DNA of 34,931 nt, taken from NCBI GenBank assembly GCA_013002865.1, contig JABDLU010000093.1:1-34931 (forward strand), read 5' to 3'. Origin of the DNA: Acidimicrobiia bacterium. Lineage in GTDB: Bacteria; Actinomycetota; Acidimicrobiia; Spongiisociales; SHLN01. The notes under the pieces were generated by a model, which saw nothing but the letters and a program-made list of their open reading frames with translations, ran no database searches and was not told the DNA's origin. Both the position numbers and the translations under genes were made by a program. Of this stretch, positions 7,840 through 15,410 are shown one piece after another. Every line of letters starts with the position of its first letter. Position 1 is the first letter of the stretch.

Positions 7840-8480
7840 ATCCCCGCCAACCACTGCCCGGTCACCGCCACCACCTCATCGAGCACCTCCCACACATCGC
7901 GCCCGGTGCGCTTGGGAACCTTGAACGAGTGGTCGCCGTCCTCCACCACGTGAAGATCGGCGCCGGGAAGCCCGTCCACCACCGGACGGATCAGGTCGAG
8001 CGGCGCCAGACGGTCCCGGGTGCCCTGGACGAACAGCAGCGGAGCCTTCACGTCTGCGAGATGGGACACGTCGCGCGGCTCGGTCTTGCCGATCCCCACC
8101 AGCGGATACCCGTAGAACACAACCCCCGCCACCTCTGCTCCCTCCGCCGCCACGTGCGAGCCCATGCGCCCACCCATCGACTTGCCGGCCAGCACGACCC
8201 GCTCCACCCGGGAGGCGAAGAAGGCCAGCGCCGCCCGGTGGCATGCCAGGAGAATCCTGGCGGGGTTGGGCGCGCGGCGGCCGGCTTCGGCGTAGGGGTA
8301 GTTGAACGTCAGCACGGGATGGCCGGCTCGGGCCAGCCCGTCGCGGACATAGGTCATCCACTCGTGATCCTGACCGGCCCCGGCGCCGTGGGCGAGCAGC
8401 ACGCCGACCTCGCCGTCCCCCTGCGCCAGCCGTCCCGTGACGGTGCCGTCCTCCCAGTCGATGCTCACGCGTTCGATCAT
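7836..8480 (-). CDS. Alpha/beta hydrolase (KANL3/Tex30-like, dienelactone-hydrolase fold)
   Basis: 214-aa predicted cytoplasmic hydrolase. The start MIERVSIDWEDG at 8480 is chosen because the conserved first strand follows at once; the frame stays open upstream without family-like sequence. LLAHGAGAGQDHEWM is the oxyanion-loop region, GKSMGGRMGS carries the nucleophile Ser, GTRDRLAP the acid Asp, and DGDHSFKVPKR the catalytic His, in canonical order. This arrangement matches the KANL3/Tex30 group of alpha/beta hydrolases, whose substrates are unknown. It has no signal peptide. It is divergent from pgl and convergent with rpiB (shared CTAG at 7836-7839). Confidence 0.87.
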   Translation of the reverse strand: MIERVSIDWEDGTVTGRLAQGDGEVGVLLAHGAGAGQDHEWMTYVRDGLARAGHPVLTFNYPYAEAGRRAPNPARILLACHRAALAFFASRVERVVLAGKSMGGRMGSHVAAEGAEVAGVVFYGYPLVGIGKTEPRDVSHLADVKAPLLFVQGTRDRLAPLDLIRPVVDGLPGADLHVVEDGDHSFKVPKRTGRDVWEVLDEVVAVTGQWLAGI

Positions 8481-8510
8481 TGGATGCCTGCCTCTCGACC
8501 GCAACCTACC

Positions 8511-8516
8511 TACCCT
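8511..8516 (+). promoter_or_regulatory. TANNNT -10 element of pgl
   Basis: TACCCT lies 6 nt before the ATG of the 6-phosphogluconolactonase gene, with no ribosome-binding site between, so a leaderless transcript is likely. Confidence 0.45.
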
Positions 8517-8522
8517 GTCGGG

Positions 8523-9251
8523 ATGCACCTGCGCGTTCGCGTCATCGATGACGCCGATACCCTGGCCGACCTCGCCGCCACTGCCATCGCCCGTGCTCTG
8601 CGGGGGGCGATGCTGGAGCGAGACGGCCCCGTCAGCCTGTTTCTCTCCGGGGGAAGCACGCCGCGGGTCACCTACACCCGGCTGCCGAGCCAGGAGCTCG
8701 ACTGGAATCGCGTGCACGTGTTCCTCGGGGACGAGCGCTGGGTGCATCACGAGCACGCCGACTCGAACGCCCGGATGGCCCGTGAGGCCTTCATCGAGGA
8801 CATCGAAGCGACGTTTCACATCCTGCCGACCCACTACGAGTCACCGCACGATGCGGCCGAGCATTACGAGCAGGTGCTGGCCGAGCTGTTCGGCAGCGAG
8901 CAATTCCGCGCCGACGTCGTCATCCTGGGAATCGGGGCCGACGGCCATACCGCTTCCCTGTTCCCGGGCACCGAAGCCCTCGACGAAACGGATCGCCTCT
9001 ATGTCGCCAACTGGGTGCCGGATAAAGAGATGTGGCGGTTGAGCGCCACATTCCGCCTCCTGCACCACGCCTCCGAGGTGATGTTTCTGGCGACGGGCGA
9101 ATCGAAAGCGGAAGTCGTGGCGGCGATCCTCGAGGGCGAATCCGCTTACCCGGCCCGCACCGCGATGGAAGGGGCCGCCACCGTCACGTGGTTTCTCGAT
9201 CAGCCGGCCGCATCGCTGCTCAGCGCCGACTTCCTGGCAGAGCACGCCTAG
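8523..9251 (+). CDS. pgl: 6-phosphogluconolactonase
   Basis: 242-aa cytoplasmic enzyme (glucosamine-6-phosphate isomerase/6-phosphogluconolactonase superfamily, DevB/Pgl branch) hydrolysing 6-phosphogluconolactone in the oxidative pentose phosphate pathway. Visible motifs: LFLSGGSTPRVTY (phosphate binding), VHVFLGDERWVHHEHADSN with the family DERW signature, and VILGIGADGHTASLFPG. The ATG start at 8523 is set by the TACCCT -10 element and the family N-terminus. Other oxidative-branch genes (zwf, gnd, opcA) are not in the window. With rpiB 0.7 kb upstream it forms a small pentose-phosphate cluster. Its stop overlaps that of the convergent CHAD gene in CTAG (9248-9251). Confidence 0.94.
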   Translation: MHLRVRVIDDADTLADLAATAIARALRGAMLERDGPVSLFLSGGSTPRVTYTRLPSQELDWNRVHVFLGDERWVHHEHADSNARMAREAFIEDIEATFHILPTHYESPHDAAEHYEQVLAELFGSEQFRADVVILGIGADGHTASLFPGTEALDETDRLYVANWVPDKEMWRLSATFRLLHHASEVMFLATGESKAEVVAAILEGESAYPARTAMEGAATVTWFLDQPAASLLSADFLAEHA

Positions 9252-10201
9252 GCGGGCCGCCACACCTCCCAGTATCCGCCCAGCCGCCGGACAAAATCGT
9301 TCGGAGCCTCCGAGTACAAGCGGGCCCCGACGGGTTCACAGGCCCGCCGCAGCCTGGCCTGATTGCCGACCAGGATTCCCTGCAGCACCTGGCGGGCCGT
9401 GTCCGAGGGCAGCATTTCCGGTTCAGTATCGAGCAGGCGGTGCAACTCGGCCAGATCGTGCTCGGCGCCGAGCGCATCTGCCAGGTACTCGAGATCGGTG
9501 GCGATCCCCCGCTGCAACTCCGGCCACATGCCCTCGAGCAAGGCCATCTGGAACCGTAGATACCTGACCCGCTTGCGCCACACGTGAAACGCCTCTGACG
9601 ACGGCTCCCGATAGGCATCGGCCATGCGACGGCGACCCCGCCGATATACCCGGTGCAAGCCCCCGGCAACCGACTCGAACCCGTCGTCGAGCAGGTGCCG
9701 ATCCCACGCCGCAAACCGATCGCGGGCCGCCTCCAGGCCGGTGACCACCGATTCGATGCGGTCGCCCGTGACCCGGCGGCGGATCAGCTTGTCCCGCTCG
9801 AGGAGGTTGCTGCGCAACGTGTCGAAGGCGCCCGGCTGCAGCACATCGCCGTACAGATACGAGAGGCCGACGACGGTCTCCACCATCACCGTCGCATCGC
9901 GGGAGCCGCCGATCAGGCGGCCCAGGTCGCGCAACGCCACATTCTCGGCCCGGTACACGCCGTATCCGAGCGGATCGCGCACCAGCCGGAGAGCGGCCCG
10001 AACCCGCCGGAACGCCTTGCGGGATTCATGGACACCGATGTCGAGGCGGAACGAGCGCAAGGCCGCGATGGCGTAGTCGATCTCCTCGAGAGCCACTCGC
10101 TGCAAACCGGCACCGAGGAACTCCCCACCACCGAGGCGGAACGGCGGTGTTTCGATATCGGGGTGATCAGACGGGGAACGGGGGGCGGGTCGGGTGGTCA
10201 T
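9248..10201 (-). CDS. CHAD domain protein
   Basis: About 317 aa from ATG 10201 (an in-frame TTG at 10219 would add six residues; neither start has a clear ribosome-binding site). The protein is all-helical and rich in His, Arg and Lys. It has two repeats of the CHAD pattern: GVHESRKAFRRVRAALRLVR in the first half and EAFHVWRKRVRYLRFQMALL in the second, each with the invariant H-x3-(R/K)-x2-R arrangement. CHAD domains bind inorganic polyphosphate through these basic faces and are often associated with polyphosphate granules. No CYTH triphosphatase domain is fused or adjacent, so its own catalytic role is unclear. It is convergent with pgl. Confidence 0.9.
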   Translation of the reverse strand: MTTRPAPRSPSDHPDIETPPFRLGGGEFLGAGLQRVALEEIDYAIAALRSFRLDIGVHESRKAFRRVRAALRLVRDPLGYGVYRAENVALRDLGRLIGGSRDATVMVETVVGLSYLYGDVLQPGAFDTLRSNLLERDKLIRRRVTGDRIESVVTGLEAARDRFAAWDRHLLDDGFESVAGGLHRVYRRGRRRMADAYREPSSEAFHVWRKRVRYLRFQMALLEGMWPELQRGIATDLEYLADALGAEHDLAELHRLLDTEPEMLPSDTARQVLQGILVGNQARLRRACEPVGARLYSEAPNDFVRRLGGYWEVWRPA

Positions 10202-10252
10202 GAGGTCGCGAAACAACAACTTAGCCCACGATGATCGCGACGGGAAAGGCGC

Positions 10253-10450
10253 CTATGTGCCTCGATACAGCCGCAGCAGCCGGAACACGCCGTAGGCGGC
10301 CAGAGCCAGGCCTGCCACCGTGACGATGATCTGCCCGGCGCCAAAGTCGTCACCGCCGGGACCGTAACCGAGGACGTCGGCCAGAACGGCAGCGAGTACG
10401 AGGACGACGCCAGCCGCCAGGGCAAGCCACCCGGCCTCTCTGTCACTCAT
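10253..10450 (-). CDS. Small two-helix membrane protein
   Basis: 65-aa protein of unknown function. Residues ~6-27 (GWLALAAGVVLVLAAVLADVL) and ~40-60 (IIVTVAGLALAAYGVFRLLRL) are two transmembrane segments joined by a Gly/Asp-rich loop, and the C-terminus is Arg-rich (RLLRLYRGT), suggesting cytoplasmic ends. The ATG at 10450 has TAGTCT (10457-10462, minus strand) 6 nt upstream, inside the 13-bp gap after the helix-turn-helix gene, so it seems to have its own promoter. No family assignment is possible from the sequence. Confidence 0.7.
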   Translation of the reverse strand: MSDREAGWLALAAGVVLVLAAVLADVLGYGPGGDDFGAGQIIVTVAGLALAAYGVFRLLRLYRGT

Positions 10451-10463
10451 GGAGCAAGACTAC

Positions 10464-11162
10464 CTATCTGCCGAGCCAGCGGCTCCGAAACCGGCGCCAC
10501 CCGATTTGCAGAACCGGTTCCTCCTCAGCGGGCGCCTCGGGCAGCTCGATGCGCTGCAGATCGAGGGCCAGTTCGGCCTGCTCGGCCCGCCGGCGCATGT
10601 CGCGCAGCCGCTCCTTGAGGAACTCCGACTCGGTTTCGGCCTTGGCGGCCCGTTCCCGGGCCTCGGCCAGTTGCTGGCCGGCTTCATGGAGGTTGCCGAG
10701 CTGGCCGAGCATGCGGTCCCAGGCATCGAGCGGAACCAGAATCGATCCCTCCGGGGCTTGTCCGGTCGCACCGACCGATGGCGCCTCCGGCTCCGCCGCA
10801 GCAGGCTGCGAAACGGCTCGCGGCGTCGACGCCACCGCCCGGGGCATCGCCATGGTGGGGTGGACCTCGCGCTCCAGCGCGGCCGCCCGGTCGACCACGT
10901 CCTCGTAAGCGACCAGCCGCAGTTCCTTGTCTCGATCACGCACCAGCCGGGCGCGGATCTTGCCGCGCTTGGCCCATTTGCGAAGGGTGGAGACCGGTAT
11001 CGAGGTTTCGGTGTGTGCCTCCCGGAGGGTCTTCCACTGGATACCGGTCGGCAGCTCCGCCGCCGCATGGGGCTGGGAGCGGCCGATCGGCGCCGCCGGA
11101 GGCGAATCCGACGGGCGCCGGCGGGGCGTTTCACTGAACACGAAGGCAAGATCGTCGGCCAT
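10464..11162 (-). CDS. Helix-turn-helix protein with C-terminal coiled coil; candidate regulator of the microcompartment operon
   Basis: 232-aa cytoplasmic protein. Residues ~41-90 (GIQWKTLREAHTETSIPVST, then LRKWAKRGKIRARLV) look like a MerR/excisionase-type winged helix that recognises DNA. A low-complexity Ala/Pro/Ser linker spans ~100-140. A charged helical stretch at ~150-205, rich in Glu/Ala/Arg, predicts a coiled coil for dimerisation or partner binding. The ATG at 11162 has TATGCT (11169-11174, minus strand) 6 nt upstream and a 10-bp palindrome just beyond it. It is transcribed divergently from the microcompartment operon across an 89-bp gap, the usual position of a local regulator. 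The regulatory role is inferred; a DNA-segregation or chromatin role is also possible. Confidence 0.75.
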   Translation of the reverse strand: MADDLAFVFSETPRRRPSDSPPAAPIGRSQPHAAAELPTGIQWKTLREAHTETSIPVSTLRKWAKRGKIRARLVRDRDKELRLVAYEDVVDRAAALEREVHPTMAMPRAVASTPRAVSQPAAAEPEAPSVGATGQAPEGSILVPLDAWDRMLGQLGNLHEAGQQLAEARERAAKAETESEFLKERLRDMRRRAEQAELALDLQRIELPEAPAEEEPVLQIGWRRFRSRWLGR

Positions 11163-11168
11163 GGCGCA

Positions 11169-11185
11169 AGCATAGGATCCGGATC
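11169..11185 (-). promoter_or_regulatory. Promoter and candidate operator of the helix-turn-helix gene
   Basis: TATGCT (11169-11174, minus strand) is a -10 element 6 nt before the ATG of the helix-turn-helix gene. Directly upstream of it, GATCCGGATC (11176-11185) is a perfect 10-bp palindrome placed between the -10 and where a -35 would be. It is a candidate autoregulatory operator for a dimeric regulator. Confidence 0.4.
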
Positions 11186-11220
11186 GGGGCCGCGCCGCAC
11201 CGGCGGCCGCCTGCCGGACC

Positions 11221-11244
11221 TAGGATTCACGAGCAGTCGAGGGG
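11221..11244 (+). promoter_or_regulatory. Candidate promoter -10 and ribosome-binding site of the microcompartment operon
   Basis: TAGGAT (11221-11226) fits TANNNT and lies 25 nt before the ATG of the first operon gene. GAGGGG (11239-11244) is a ribosome-binding site 7 nt before the ATG. Unlike most promoters in the window, this one leaves room for a short 5' leader. A convincing -35 was not seen, which would suit an activator-dependent promoter. Confidence 0.4.
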
Positions 11245-11251
11245 CACACAC

Positions 11252-11827
11252 ATGGCAACCGAGCAGGAAATCCGAGATCTGGTGGCACAGGTCGTCGACG
11301 GCTTGCTGGTGCCGGCCCCCTCCCCCGCCCGGCCCGCCGAGCCTGCCCCGGTGGACGCCGACACCGGCGAGGCCGACATCGCCATCGGGGCCGACCACGG
11401 AGGGTATGCCCTCAAGGAGCGCATCGGCTTCAAGCTCAAGCAGGCTGGATTCACCGTCCACGACTGCGGCACCCACACCCCCGAGGCGGTCGACTACCCC
11501 GACTACGCCCACGCCGTCGCCCGCCTGGTCGCCGAGCAGACCTGTTCGGCGGGAATCATCGTCGACGGGGCCGGCATCGGGTCGGCGATGGTGGCCAACA
11601 AGGTGCCGGGAGTGCGGGCCGCCCTCTGCTACGACGTTTCGTCCGCTCGCAACAGCCGGGAGCACAACCACGCCAACGTGCTCACCCTGGGTGCCGGGCT
11701 GATCGGCGATGCGCTTGCCTGGCAGATCACCGAAACCTGGCTCGACACACCGTGGGGTGAAGGGCGCCATGCCCGCCGGGTCGACAAGATCACCGACATC
11801 GACCGCCGCTACCGGAGCGAGCAATGA
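11252..11827 (+). CDS. Microcompartment-associated RpiB/LacAB-family sugar-phosphate isomerase
   Basis: 191 aa, about 40 longer than housekeeping RpiB. The extra N-terminus is an amphipathic helix ([16 protein letters not shown], residues 4-19) plus a Pro/Ala-rich linker, the layout of a microcompartment encapsulation peptide. The catalytic body starts near residue 42 ([16 protein letters not shown]). The segment holding the catalytic Cys in RpiB (ICGSG in the copy at 7381) reads [15 protein letters not shown], with Asp at that position. [16 protein letters not shown] is retained. Expected role: pentose-phosphate (or related sugar-phosphate) isomerisation inside the compartment. First gene of the operon; its TGA overlaps the deoC ATG (ATGA, 11824-11827). 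Confidence 0.9.
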   Translation: MATEQEIRDLVAQVVDGLLVPAPSPARPAEPAPVDADTGEADIAIGADHGGYALKERIGFKLKQAGFTVHDCGTHTPEAVDYPDYAHAVARLVAEQTCSAGIIVDGAGIGSAMVANKVPGVRAALCYDVSSARNSREHNHANVLTLGAGLIGDALAWQITETWLDTPWGEGRHARRVDKITDIDRRYRSEQ

Positions 11828-12669
11828 CCGATCGGGATGCCCTCATCGAGGCAGTGACCCGGGAGGTGATTGCCGCCCTGGCCGTCGATGACGACTGCAC
11901 CGGCGACGACTGTGCTGTGCACAGCTCGGAGAAGGTGCGGGCCATCGTCGCAAACGGGGCCAGCCGGGTCACGTTCTCAGGGCGAGCGGCCGAAGTGCCC
12001 GCCGACCTGCACCGCTACATCGACCACACGCTGCTCAAACCCGAAGCCACCAGGTCCGATGTCGATCGCATCTGCGACGAGGCGGTTGAATACCAGTTTG
12101 CGTCGGTGATGATCAACCCGTCGTGGGTGAAGCATGCCGCCCAGCGCCTCAAGGGCACCGGGGTGGCCGTCGGGACGGTGGTGGGCTTCCCGCTCGGCGC
12201 CCACACCCCGGAAGTCAAGGCAATGGAGACCCGCCAGGCGCTGCGCGACGGGGCAACCGAGATCGACATGGTCATCAACATCGGGGCACTCAAGAGCGGC
12301 CTCTACGACGTGGTACGCCATGACATAGCGCGCGTAACGGACGCGGTGCGCGAGACCGGCGCTATCACCAAGGTCATTCTGGAAACCGCCCTCCTCACCG
12401 ACGAGGAGAAGGTCATCGCGTCGCGGCTTGCCAAGGAAGCCAAGGCCGACTTCGTCAAGACCTCGACGGGATTCAGTTCAGCGGGGGCAACCGTATTCGA
12501 TGTAGCGTTGATGCGCGAAGCCGTCGGGCCCAGCATGGGAGTCAAAGCTGCGGGCGGCATCCGCACGCAGGAGGACATGGAAGACATGATCGCCGCAGGC
12601 GCTACCCGGATCGGGGCGTCGGCGGGAGTCTCGATCATGCAGGGCAAGGCATCCGATGGGAACTACTAG
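11824..12669 (+). CDS. deoC: Deoxyribose-phosphate aldolase with N-terminal encapsulation-type extension
   Basis: 281-aa class I aldolase that reversibly cleaves 2-deoxyribose-5-phosphate into glyceraldehyde-3-phosphate and acetaldehyde. The catalytic core starts near residue 62 ([15 protein letters not shown]). Asp148 (EIDMVINIG), the Schiff-base Lys212 ([11 protein letters not shown]) and the proton-relay Lys241 (GVKAAGGIR) are all present, so it should be active. The ~60-residue extension begins with an amphipathic helix ([17 protein letters not shown], residues 4-20) like the encapsulation peptides of lumen enzymes, followed by an acidic linker with Cys25 and Cys30. Translation is coupled to the isomerase gene. 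Its product acetaldehyde is the natural substrate of the aldehyde dehydrogenase encoded later in the operon. Confidence 0.95.
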   Translation: MTDRDALIEAVTREVIAALAVDDDCTGDDCAVHSSEKVRAIVANGASRVTFSGRAAEVPADLHRYIDHTLLKPEATRSDVDRICDEAVEYQFASVMINPSWVKHAAQRLKGTGVAVGTVVGFPLGAHTPEVKAMETRQALRDGATEIDMVINIGALKSGLYDVVRHDIARVTDAVRETGAITKVILETALLTDEEKVIASRLAKEAKADFVKTSTGFSSAGATVFDVALMREAVGPSMGVKAAGGIRTQEDMEDMIAAGATRIGASAGVSIMQGKASDGNY

Positions 12670-12684
12670 GCGCCGGGAGGACCG

Positions 12685-13317
12685 ATGACAACCAATATCG
12701 AACTGCGGGCCTATGCCTACCTGGACAGCCTGCAGCCCCAGTTCGGCTCATTCATCGGGACCGTCGCCCAGGGGTATCTGCCGGTGATTTATGACGCAAC
12801 CCTGTTCATCGAAATCGCCCCCGGCATCGAAATCAACCGGCTAACCGACATCGCCCTCAAATCGACGAACGTAAAGCCCGGCATGCAGATCGTCGAGCGG
12901 GTCTTCGGCATGCTCGAGATCCACTCGCCTGATCAGGCCGAGACCCAGGCCGCCGGCAAGGCCATCCTCGATGCCCTCGAGGCAACCGAAACCGATCGCC
13001 TGCAGCCCCGGATCTTGAGCAGCTCGGTGATCCGGCGGGTCGACGACCATCAAGCCCAGCTGGTCAACCGCACCCGGCACGGCCAGCTGCTGCTGCCCGG
13101 CCAGAGTTTCTACATCCTCGAGGTCCATCCGGCGGCCTATGCCGCGCTGGCCACCAACGAAGCCGAGAAGGCGGCCGAGATCAACGTGCTGGAAGTCCGG
13201 ACATTTGGATCGGTCGGCCGCGTGTACTTGGGTGGAGAGGAACGGGATATCGAGGTCGGATGGCGGGCTGCGGTTGCGGCCCTCGAAGGTGTCGACGGAC
13301 GAGAGAACACCGGGTAG
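12685..13317 (+). CDS. Microcompartment shell protein, tandem-domain trimer (BMC-T)
   Basis: 210-aa protein with two BMC domains (roughly residues 5-100 and 105-205), which would form a pseudohexameric trimer in the shell. The N-terminus (ELRAYAYLDSLQPQFGSFIG, then APGIEINRLTDIALKST) and the second domain (EAEKAAEINVLEVRTFGSVG) closely resemble, from memory, one of the trimeric shell proteins of the Haliangium ochraceum compartment. This is a different lineage from the second BMC-T of this operon at 15410. The ATG has GGGAGG (12675-12680) 4 nt upstream. A role as a facet tile with a metabolite pore is inferred from the family. Confidence 0.92.
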   Translation: MTTNIELRAYAYLDSLQPQFGSFIGTVAQGYLPVIYDATLFIEIAPGIEINRLTDIALKSTNVKPGMQIVERVFGMLEIHSPDQAETQAAGKAILDALEATETDRLQPRILSSSVIRRVDDHQAQLVNRTRHGQLLLPGQSFYILEVHPAAYAALATNEAEKAAEINVLEVRTFGSVGRVYLGGEERDIEVGWRAAVAALEGVDGRENTG

Positions 13318-13330
13318 CCCCGGTTGAACA

Positions 13331-13336
13331 AAGGAG
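13331..13336 (+). promoter_or_regulatory. Strong ribosome-binding site of the BMC-H gene
   Basis: AAGGAG 9 nt before the ATG at 13346. It is one of the clearest Shine-Dalgarno sequences in the operon, and it precedes the hexameric shell protein, usually the most abundant shell component. Confidence 0.5.
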
Positions 13337-13345
13337 CAAAACCCC

Positions 13346-13648
13346 ATGGCTGAAGCACTCGGGATGATCGAAACCCGCAGCTTTCCGGCGGTCGTCGAAG
13401 CCGCCGACGCAATGGTGAAAGCAGCCAAAGTCGAGTTGGTCAGCTACGAGAAGACCGCAGGCGGGTATGTCACCGCCATCGTGCGCGGCGACGTGGCCGC
13501 CGTGAAAGCAGCGGTGGACGCCGGCATTCGCAACGCCGAGAAGGTCGGCGAAGTCACTGCCAGCCATGTCATCGCCCGCCCGCACTCCAACATCGACATG
13601 GTGCTTCCCCTGGGACGGGATGGCGAGGCGAGCGACGGGGACAACTAG
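13346..13648 (+). CDS. Microcompartment shell protein, hexamer (BMC-H)
   Basis: 100-aa single BMC-domain protein (PduA/CcmK family). [20 protein letters not shown], then [20 protein letters not shown], is the classical first half; the pore loop is at residues ~36-41 (KTAGGY), followed by [19 protein letters not shown]. After the core domain (~residue 85) there is a short acidic tail ([11 protein letters not shown]). It is the only BMC-H in the operon and so should form most of each shell facet. It is preceded by a strong ribosome-binding site and followed after 6 nt by a BMC-P gene. Confidence 0.96.
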   Translation: MAEALGMIETRSFPAVVEAADAMVKAAKVELVSYEKTAGGYVTAIVRGDVAAVKAAVDAGIRNAEKVGEVTASHVIARPHSNIDMVLPLGRDGEASDGDN

Positions 13649-13654
13649 CCGCTC

Positions 13655-13942
13655 ATGATGCTCGCACGCGTCGCCGGCACGCTCGTCGCCACCGACAAGG
13701 AGCCGTCCCTCGAGGGGCTGTCGTTTCGGGTGCTCAGCCAGCTCGATGTCGACAACTCCGAGACCGGCACGTACGTGGTTGCCGTCGACGCGATCGGCGC
13801 CGGCGTCGGCGAGGTGGTGATGTATGCCAGCGGCAGCTCGGCCCGCCAGACCGAGGCAACCGACGGCCGCCCGTGCGACGCCGTGATCATGGCGATAGTC
13901 GACACCTGGGAAGTCAACGGCGAGGAGCAGTACCGCAAGTGA
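13655..13942 (+). CDS. Microcompartment shell vertex protein BMC-P (EutN/CcmL family), copy 1
   Basis: 95-aa beta-barrel protein that forms pentamers capping the icosahedral vertices of the shell. The N-terminus MLARVAGTLVATDKEPSLEG is the family signature, and VVAVDAIGAGVGEVVMYASG with SSARQT is the second conserved block. The start could be ATG 13655 or the adjacent ATG 13658. The C-terminal tail (NGEEQYRK) is longer than in copies 2 and 3. It stands apart from the other two BMC-P genes, between BMC-H and the aldehyde dehydrogenase gene. Confidence 0.95.
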   Translation: MMLARVAGTLVATDKEPSLEGLSFRVLSQLDVDNSETGTYVVAVDAIGAGVGEVVMYASGSSARQTEATDGRPCDAVIMAIVDTWEVNGEEQYRK

Positions 13943-13952
13943 GCGACGAACG

Positions 13953-15410
13953 GTGAGCCCCATCGACGAAGCCGAGATCCAGGGGATCATCGCCCGGGTC
14001 AAGGGCCGGCTCGAGGCGGCCGGTTCCGGCGAGGGCCTCCACGCCCTGACCGAGCTCGAGGAGATCTCCGACATCGAGTTCGGCGACGGCATCTTCCGCA
14101 CCATCGACGAGGCGGTGTCCGCCGCTACCCGGGCGTTTGCCGACTACCAGCGCATCGGGCTCGGCGGCCGCAAGGCCGTCGTCGACTCGATCCGGGAGGC
14201 CATGCTGGCCGAGGCCGAGCGGCTGGCCCACATGGCCCATCAGGAGACCGGGCTGGGCCGGGCCGACGACAAGGTGATCAAGAACCGCCTCGTCGCCCGC
14301 AAGACACCCGGGCCCGAGGATCTGGACCCGATGGCGGTGACCGGAGATGCCGGCATGATGGTGACCGAATGGGCCCCATTCGGGGTGGTCGGAGCCATCA
14401 CCCCGACGACCAACCCGACCTCAACCATCATCAACAACACCATCGCCGTGATCTCCGCCGGCAACGCCTGCGTGTTCAACGTGCATCCCAACGCCCGGAA
14501 GGTGTCGGCCGAGAACATCCGCCTGCTCAACCGCGCGATCGTCGCCGCCGGCGGACCACCCAATCTGGTGACCGCCATTCCGACCCCCACCATCGCCAGC
14601 GCTCAGGAGCTGATGCAGCACCCCGACGTCCGTGTCCTGCTCGTCACCGGGGGGCCCGGAGTGGTCCGGGAGGCGCTCAAGACCGACAAGCGGGCGATTG
14701 CGGCCGGACCGGGCAATCCTCCCGCCGTGGTTGATGAGACCGCCGACATCAAGAACGCGGCCCGCTCGATCGTGCGGGGGGCCAGCTTCGACAACAACGT
14801 CATCTGTACCGACGAGAAGACCACCATCGTCGTCGAGACGGTGGCCGACCGACTGGTTCAGGAGATGGGACGGGCCGGCGGTTACGTCCTCAAAGAGCAC
14901 GAGCTCCGCAAGATCGAGCGGGTGATATTCGAGGAGCTGGGGGCACCCAACAAGCCGGGTGTCATCAACCGTCGGTGGATCGGCAAGAACGCCGCCGCCA
15001 TCCTGGCCGAAATCGGTGTTCAGGTGGATCCCGATGAGATCCGGCTGGTCGTGGCCGAGGTCCCAAATGAGCACAGCCTGGTGTGGACCGAGCAAATGAT
15101 GCCGGTCATGCCGGTGACCCGGGTGCACTCGATCGACCAGGCCATCGATCTGGCCGTCAAATCCGAGCACCGCTTCCGCCACACCGCCTCCATCCACTCA
15201 ACCAACGTCGAGCGCATCACCCGCATGGCGGTGGCGATGAATTGCTCGATCTTCGTCGCCAACGGTCCCAACTACTCCGGGCTCGGCGAAGGCGGCGAGG
15301 GCTTCACGTCGTTCTCGATCGCCAGCCCGACCGGTGACGGCTTGACGAGGCCGCGCACCTTCTCACGCGAACGCCGGGTCACCGTGGTCGGTGCCCTCCG
15401 GATCGTCTAG
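13953..15410 (+). CDS. CoA-acylating aldehyde dehydrogenase of the microcompartment (PduP/EutE-like)
   Basis: 485-aa NAD-dependent enzyme converting an aldehyde plus CoA to acyl-CoA; with DeoC upstream the likely substrate is acetaldehyde, giving acetyl-CoA. The N-terminal helix (DEAEIQGIIARVKGRLEAAG, residues 5-24) looks like an encapsulation peptide. The cofactor region contains GVVGAITPTTNPTSTIINN, the Gly-rich TGGPGVVREAL and AAGPGNPP, and the catalytic Cys285 lies in FDNNVICTDEK, as in PduP/EutE. Length is slightly above PduP (about 460). The GTG start at 13953, 10 nt after the BMC-P stop, keeps the helix; no strong ribosome-binding site precedes it. Its TAG shares one base with the GTG of the next gene. 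Confidence 0.95.
   Translation: MSPIDEAEIQGIIARVKGRLEAAGSGEGLHALTELEEISDIEFGDGIFRTIDEAVSAATRAFADYQRIGLGGRKAVVDSIREAMLAEAERLAHMAHQETGLGRADDKVIKNRLVARKTPGPEDLDPMAVTGDAGMMVTEWAPFGVVGAITPTTNPTSTIINNTIAVISAGNACVFNVHPNARKVSAENIRLLNRAIVAAGGPPNLVTAIPTPTIASAQELMQHPDVRVLLVTGGPGVVREALKTDKRAIAAGPGNPPAVVDETADIKNAARSIVRGASFDNNVICTDEKTTIVVETVADRLVQEMGRAGGYVLKEHELRKIERVIFEELGAPNKPGVINRRWIGKNAAAILAEIGVQVDPDEIRLVVAEVPNEHSLVWTEQMMPVMPVTRVHSIDQAIDLAVKSEHRFRHTASIHSTNVERITRMAVAMNCSIFVANGPNYSGLGEGGEGFTSFSIASPTGDGLTRPRTFSRERRVTVVGALRIV

Noticed and set aside
10253-10450. Small membrane protein as part of the BMC regulator operon
   Set aside because: It follows the helix-turn-helix gene by 13 bp but has its own TANNNT element at 10457-10462, so co-function is not supported by sequence alone.
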